The notes beneath the pieces are model-generated. The model was not told the DNA's origin. It worked only from the letters and a program-made list of their open reading frames with translations, and ran no database searches. Source: Armatimonadetes bacterium UBA5352 (lineage in GTDB: Bacteria > Armatimonadota > Zipacnadia > Zipacnadales > UBA5352). Taken from it: DNA of 64,000 nt. Location of the stretch: positions 15,984-79,983 of the forward strand of contig DHPY01000008.1 in NCBI GenBank assembly GCA_002411015.1, written 5' to 3'. Shown in pieces: positions 60,412-64,000 of the stretch (position 1 is its first letter; every line of letters starts with the position of its first letter). The position numbers and the translations under genes are program-made.

Positions 60412-60442
60412 GCCACGAACGGCAGCCGCATGTGCATCAACG

Positions 60443-60475
60443 GAGACGGCGCGATCGGTGGGATCGCGCCGTCTC
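60443..60475 (-). terminator. Terminator of the two-gene caspase-like unit
   Basis: GAGACGGCGCGATC and its exact complement form a 14-bp stem with a 5-base loop, 19 bases after the stop at 60495 on the minus strand. No U-tract, as usual for this window. Confidence 0.7.
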
Positions 60476-60494
60476 ACGGAAGGAAGGTTCTGCG

Positions 60495-61550
60495 TCAGTC
60501 GCCCCTGGTCTCGTCGGGCTTGAGGTCCTGGGCGCCCATTCTGAGCATCTCGCGGGCCTCGGGCAAGATGGCCTCGGGGCCGACCAGCACCGGCGGCTGC
60601 TGCATCAACGCGACCTGGCCAAAGTAGGCGTACTTGACCTCGCCGGAGGTCACGACCGCCTGGAAGCCCACGCAGGGCTGCAGGAAATCGCCGGAGTCGT
60701 AGTAGAAGACGCCCATCTGGTCCACGACGATGTTGCGGGCCATGGAGAACTCGCGCCGCAGCCTGTCCTGGATGCTGCTCTGAACGGCCGGAAGGCCGAG
60801 AAGCTGCCGGGCATCGAGCTTCTGTGCATCCCCGAGCGCGCGCCACTCCACGCCGCCGCCCGCGATCTTCCCGCCGTCACCGATCTGCACGATCGCCTTG
60901 GAGCCCGGGCCGACCACTCGGACGCCATCCACGTTGCGGGCGAGGTGCACGACCAGCGCCTGCGTCATCGCCTGGCCCTGCTGGCCCGTGCCGGGGTCGA
61001 AGGAGGCGGAACTGATCCCGCCGACGTGCGCGACGACCGCCTGCTCGGCGTTGGGCAGCAGCTCATTGCCGCGGAGGAACTCGAGGGCGATCTGCCCGGC
61101 CTCCCGTTCGGACGGGAGTTGCCCGGGGGTGTCGTCGATAAGCTCGGCCAGGTTGACGTTGAACACCAGGCGGCCGAGCTTCTGGTCCACCATGATGAAG
61201 CCGCCGTTGCCGCTGGCCATGCTCAGCATGCCGTCGGCCTGGGCGGTGTCACCGCGGATCCCGAGGCGGTCTCCGAGCAGGCTCAACGTCTGCTGGTTGA
61301 CCCGCGGGGCCTGGAGGCGGTAGAGCGACATACTCCTGCCGCGCTCGAGCATCCTGTCATCGAAGCGCGCCTGGAACTGGATCTCCGGGCCGCGAAGCTG
61401 CAACTGCGGCCGCTGGAGCACCCGTGGGTCAAGCCGGACCGGAGGGCGCTGCCCGGGCTGTCCAATCTGTGCGAACGCCGGGAGGGCGGCCAGGACGAGG
61501 GTGACTACCATCATCAACGCGATCAACAGCATCGCTCGCTTCTCAGTCAT
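60495..61550 (-). CDS. Secreted protein of unknown function, partner of the caspase-like gene
   Basis: 351 residues (ATG at 61550, six bases after AGGAGG; an adjacent ATG at 61553 is possible). Signal peptide 'LLIALMMVVTLVLAALPAFA', then a Pro/Arg/Gln-rich stretch. The body has 'YRLQAPRVNQQTLSLLGDRL', 'LPSEREAGQIALEFLRGNEL', 'VVHLARNVDGVRVVGPGSKA' and 'GFQAVVTSGEVKYAYFGQVA'. The pattern is reminiscent of propeptide or PepSY-like regions that precede some secreted peptidases, but no family is certain. It follows the caspase-like gene by 51 bases on the same strand. Confidence 0.65.
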   Translation of the reverse strand: MTEKRAMLLIALMMVVTLVLAALPAFAQIGQPGQRPPVRLDPRVLQRPQLQLRGPEIQFQARFDDRMLERGRSMSLYRLQAPRVNQQTLSLLGDRLGIRGDTAQADGMLSMASGNGGFIMVDQKLGRLVFNVNLAELIDDTPGQLPSEREAGQIALEFLRGNELLPNAEQAVVAHVGGISSASFDPGTGQQGQAMTQALVVHLARNVDGVRVVGPGSKAIVQIGDGGKIAGGGVEWRALGDAQKLDARQLLGLPAVQSSIQDRLRREFSMARNIVVDQMGVFYYDSGDFLQPCVGFQAVVTSGEVKYAYFGQVALMQQPPVLVGPEAILPEAREMLRMGAQDLKPDETRGD

Positions 61551-61601
61551 CATTCTCTCCTCCTTGTTCTCGTTGCGCGGGGATAAGGCGTCGGGAGGCG
61601 C

Positions 61602-62387
61602 CTAATCAGTCTCCCACACGCTGTAGAGAAGATCCGCCGCCACCGGGTCCGAGGTGTAGGAGCCCATGCGGTCGTACTTGCACTTCTGCGGCATGATCGC
61701 ACTCGCCAGACCTGGGTAGGGGCTGCTGTCCGAGAGGTCGCTCGGGTTCCAGGTCGGGAACATGCGCTCAAGCTGCACCGCGGTGAACCAGGCCTGCCAG
61801 ACCACGTTGTTGCCCTTGACCTGGCCGGCGAAGAAGGAGGGGATGCGGTTGTCGGAGACACTCAGCGTCCAGAAGCCCATCGCCTGGTGCAGGCCGCCCA
61901 TGATGCCACCGGGGCCGTTGTTGCGCCAGCCGTTCCAGTCGAAGCTGCCCTCGGGGAACGCGGTGATGGTGTCGCAACTCTCCACTACAAGGAACTCCAG
62001 GTCACCATTGTTCGGGAGATCGCCGTACGCGGGGGCGTTGCGCAGGTCCACATCGCCGATGCCGTCATGGCAGCAGAGAACCCATGGGCCGCCATGGCAG
62101 GCGACGTAGGCGAAGTCCTGGCTGTCGACGTAGGAGGTGTGTGAGCCCTCGAAGACCCATGGCTCCATCCAGTAGTACTGGTCGTACTTCCACTGGTGGC
62201 CGCCAACGTTCTGCCATGTTTTGAAGTTCTTGATGAAGTTCCAGACATTGCGCTGGAACCTGTCCTCCGCCTGGGCGACGTAGCCGCCGATTTCGCGCGA
62301 TTCAGCGAGCGCGTTCTCGGCGATGAAGCTCAGGCAGAAGATCACAGCGAGAACGACGCCGGGCATGAACAACCGTCTCTTCTTCAT
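61602..62387 (-). CDS. Secreted caspase-like (DUF6345-like) candidate cysteine peptidase
   Basis: 261 residues. Signal peptide 'VVLAVIFCLSFIAENALA'. 'FAYVACHGGPWVLCCHDGIG' and 'DLEFLVVESCDTITAFPEGS' place a His-Gly and an Ser-Cys-Asp after consecutive hydrophobic strands, the arrangement of clan CD cysteine peptidases. I recall a similar layout in DUF6345 proteins; this match is from memory and is not certain. Aromatic-rich surroundings ('WKYDQYYWMEPWVFEGSH', 'VVWQAWFTAVQLERMFPTWN') are unusual. GGAGG lies about seven bases before the ATG. The gap upstream holds repeats and no obvious promoter. Confidence 0.65.
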   Translation of the reverse strand: MKKRRLFMPGVVLAVIFCLSFIAENALAESREIGGYVAQAEDRFQRNVWNFIKNFKTWQNVGGHQWKYDQYYWMEPWVFEGSHTSYVDSQDFAYVACHGGPWVLCCHDGIGDVDLRNAPAYGDLPNNGDLEFLVVESCDTITAFPEGSFDWNGWRNNGPGGIMGGLHQAMGFWTLSVSDNRIPSFFAGQVKGNNVVWQAWFTAVQLERMFPTWNPSDLSDSSPYPGLASAIMPQKCKYDRMGSYTSDPVAADLLYSVWETD

Positions 62388-62547
62388 AGCCCTTCCTCCT
62401 GCGGGTCCAAGTCATGCCTCCGTGCGGGTGACCATGGTCTCCAGCCGTCGGGGCAACGCGTCAAAAGGTTTGACGGGATGGGGCGGGATTCCTGCTGAGG
62501 ATTGGGCGAGTATTCGTGACGGCCCGGCCGTGGCGAACGGCACGGCG

Positions 62548-62815
62548 GAACGGCGGCCCCTCCCCCAGCCCCCTCCCCCTGGAAACCGCAAACGACGCGG
62601 TTTCGGGCGGGAGAGGGGGCCGACGGCAACGGCGCCGGATGACGGGCTGGAAGCCCGTCGCTACGAACGAAACGACGAACGGCGAACGGCGGCCCCTCCC
62701 CCAACCCCCTCCCCCTGGAAACCGCAAACGACGCGGTTTCGGGCGGGAGAGGGGGCCGACGGCAACGGCGCCGGATGACGGGCTGGAAGCCTGTCCTTAC
62801 GAACGGAACGACGAA
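62548..62815. repeat. Tandem duplication, two units of 136 bases
   Basis: The unit starting CGGCGGCCCCTCCCCC at 62551 recurs at 62687, with only scattered differences. Each unit contains a pyrimidine-rich element with an inner hairpin (GAAACCGC-AAACGAC-GCGGTTTC) and an inverted copy of the GACGGGCT..AGCCCGTC unit. The second copy has drifted (AAGCCTGTCCTTACG). The 474-base gap 62388-62861 contains nothing else recognisable. Confidence 0.85.
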
Positions 62816-62861
62816 CCGGGAACGGCTACGACGATGGCTACGACCTCACGCCCATCGCCGG

Positions 62862-63734
62862 CTATCCCGGCTCGGGCCCGGTTGCGGTCGGCTCATCGTA
62901 GTGGCACCACTCCGTGAATGCGCCCTCGTAGATCCTCACGTGCGGGAAGCCAAGGAGGTACTTGAAGATCAGGAACTCCGCCGTAGCCTCCCGCCCGGTT
63001 CCGCACGAGCAGATGACATGGTGCTCCGGCGTGATCCCCGCGCCATCAAGCAGCGACTGGATCTCCGCGTCCTCCTTCAGCAGCCGCGGGTTGTCATCGG
63101 TGAAGAGCTTCCTCCAGGGGAAGCTGATCGAGCCCGGGATATGCCCCGGCTTGCGCCACGGCCCCTGCCCCTCGTAGAAATCGGGAGGGCGCGCGTCAAG
63201 GACCATAACATCGTCGCGGTCCTTGATCTCCTTCACCTGTTCATAGGCGATGTAGAAGTCCTCCTGCACCTCCCCGCGGAAGTCGCTGCCCTCAGCCGAC
63301 GGGTAGATCTGCGCGGTCTCCCCGCCCTCCTGCTTCCAGGTCTCCATTCCGCCATCAAGCAGCCAGACTTCCTTTGCACCGTAGCGCATCAGGGAGTAGG
63401 CGATCATCGTCTGCTCGAGGCCGTCGCCCCAGTTCTTGAACGGGCCTGCGCCGGTGTAGACGATGGTCGGGTGCTCGGGCCGCACTCCAACCTGCGAGAA
63501 CAGCGCCGCGGCGGCCTCGGCAGGGATGAAGCGGCCCGGGACGCCGCCCTGCGAGACGCGCGTGTGGTCCGGGTTGAAGTACACCGCACCGGGGATGTGC
63601 TCCTTGATGTAGTCGTGGATGTTCGGCTGGCAGTCGAGCAGCAGGAAGTCACCCTCGAGGTTATCCCGCAGCCACTGCGCGCATGTCCATTTCATGGCCC
63701 CCTGGCCCAGAGGGTACTGATCGGCAGATCGCAT
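62862..63734 (-). CDS. Thiosulfate sulfurtransferase-like protein with two rhodanese domains
   Basis: 290 residues from the ATG at 63734 (AGGAG eight bases upstream; a GTG three codons earlier overlaps that site). The N-terminal rhodanese domain ('LEGDFLLLDCQPNIHDYIKE', 'HIPGAVYFNPDHTRVSQGGV') and C-terminal domain ('DDVMVLDARPPDFYEGQGPW', 'GHIPGSISFPWRKLF') are both recognisable. The catalytic loop is 'CSCGTGREAT', with the active-site Cys in place. No signal peptide. It may work with sulfide, thiosulfate or cyanide; the TauE/SafE gene is the only other sulfur-linked gene in the window. Confidence 0.92.
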   Translation of the reverse strand: MRSADQYPLGQGAMKWTCAQWLRDNLEGDFLLLDCQPNIHDYIKEHIPGAVYFNPDHTRVSQGGVPGRFIPAEAAAALFSQVGVRPEHPTIVYTGAGPFKNWGDGLEQTMIAYSLMRYGAKEVWLLDGGMETWKQEGGETAQIYPSAEGSDFRGEVQEDFYIAYEQVKEIKDRDDVMVLDARPPDFYEGQGPWRKPGHIPGSISFPWRKLFTDDNPRLLKEDAEIQSLLDGAGITPEHHVICSCGTGREATAEFLIFKYLLGFPHVRIYEGAFTEWCHYDEPTATGPEPG

Positions 63735-63816
63735 CTCACTCACTCCTCATGTTGACCCCGTCGCGGATACTGGTCGTGCGTGCGTTCCTCAGAACCATTC
63801 GGGCCGGCGACGGACA

Positions 63817-64000
63817 TTCCTACACGGGTATCTATCCACAGGAGGGTCGCTCGTTGCGAAGCGCCCCTTCTCGGAGCCGTTCTCGGATGGTGCCATCGCG
63901 TCTCTCCGCGACGCTCCAGAGAAGAGGCCATTCCTCGCGCATCTCTTCTGCACGGCGCCGCATGACCTACGGATGCTGACTAGTGCAGCGCCTTTGAAAA
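63817..64000 (+). pseudogene. Sulfatase-like fragment at the right edge
   Basis: From 63817 in frame, translation gives 'TFLHGYLSTGGSLVAKRPFS'-like text and then 'DGAIASLRDAPEKRPFLAHL' and 'FCTAPHDLRML', which matches the central region of sulfatases (the usual 'AIxFLR..KPFFLxxxxTAPHDP'). The frame is open to the end of the window but has no start codon, Shine-Dalgarno or N-terminal Cys-x-Pro-Ser-Arg motif upstream, and it begins inside the rhodanese promoter region. It looks like a 5'-truncated remnant; the 3' part lies outside the window. Confidence 0.4.

Noticed and set aside
62548..62815. Tandem repeats as a CRISPR array
   Set aside because: Only two units of 136 bases with no short regular spacers and no cas genes in the window.
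1..64000. tRNA, rRNA, insertion sequences, phage att sites
   Set aside because: Read by eye on both strands; no conserved rRNA blocks, no TTC-type tRNA arms, no transposase or integrase frames were found. A covariance-model search would be more sensitive.

Overview
The window is high-GC DNA from a free-living diderm bacterium. Genes for the flagellar P- and L-rings (flgA, flgH, flgI), a probable outer-membrane beta-barrel protein and many lipoproteins indicate an outer membrane. Large secreted DUF4091-type and GH42-type glycoside-hydrolase-like proteins, two Gfo/Idh/MocA oxidoreductases, FlgD-Ig-like C-termini and short palindromic intergenic repeats recall uncultured polysaccharide-degrading lineages such as Armatimonadota. 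The phylum is an inference from gene content, because no rRNA or other taxonomic marker was seen.

Layout. 1-12.9 kb: secreted carbohydrate-active proteins. These are a partial DUF4091 protein on the minus strand running off the left edge, a 1531-residue toroid/propeller protein, a second DUF4091 protein and a lipoprotein with a TIM-barrel-like appearance, followed by a decayed relative of that lipoprotein. 13.2-16.4 kb: a Gfo/Idh/MocA oxidoreductase, a broken DUF5678/retropepsin gene pair and an enolase-superfamily enzyme. 16.5-20.7 kb: a beta-barrel/lipoprotein pair, then a TauE/SafE exporter with a small membrane protein behind a clear sigma70 promoter. 21-28.2 kb: a compact flagellar operon, flgF-G-A-H-I-J(N-terminal domain only)-M-N-K-L. 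28.3-32.9 kb: the glycolytic run yvcK-gap-pgk-tpiA on the minus strand, convergent with flgL across a 32-bp palindromic terminator. 33.2-41.1 kb: two tandem secreted subtilisins and a lipoprotein. 41.2-45.7 kb: GNAT acetyltransferase, a degenerate MobA-like protein, a three-gene operon ending in a metallophosphoesterase, and a CsgG-like protein. 45.8-58.4 kb: a giant GH42-like protein, a sugar-phosphate isomerase/epimerase, a DUF362 ferredoxin protein, a HEAT-repeat membrane protein, a GHL10-like hydrolase, a second Gfo/Idh/MocA oxidoreductase and a methyltransferase. 58.5-64 kb: a lipoprotein cyclophilin, an FGE/SUMF1-domain protein, a two-gene unit containing a caspase-like (DUF6345-like) candidate, a rhodanese and a sulfatase-like remnant at the right edge.

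How the parts fit. The secreted hydrolases, oxidoreductases, isomerase and enolase-superfamily protein fit breakdown of complex glycans or sugar acids, feeding lower glycolysis. Most secreted proteins sit in single-gene or two-gene units with strong Shine-Dalgarno sequences, not in a PUL with SusC/D or transporters. Intergenic gaps in the right half carry related hairpin repeats. No CRISPR array, insertion sequence, tRNA or rRNA was seen. The least explained items are the inactivated DUF5678/retropepsin pair, the caspase-like two-gene unit and the regulated-looking leader of the TauE/SafE operon.
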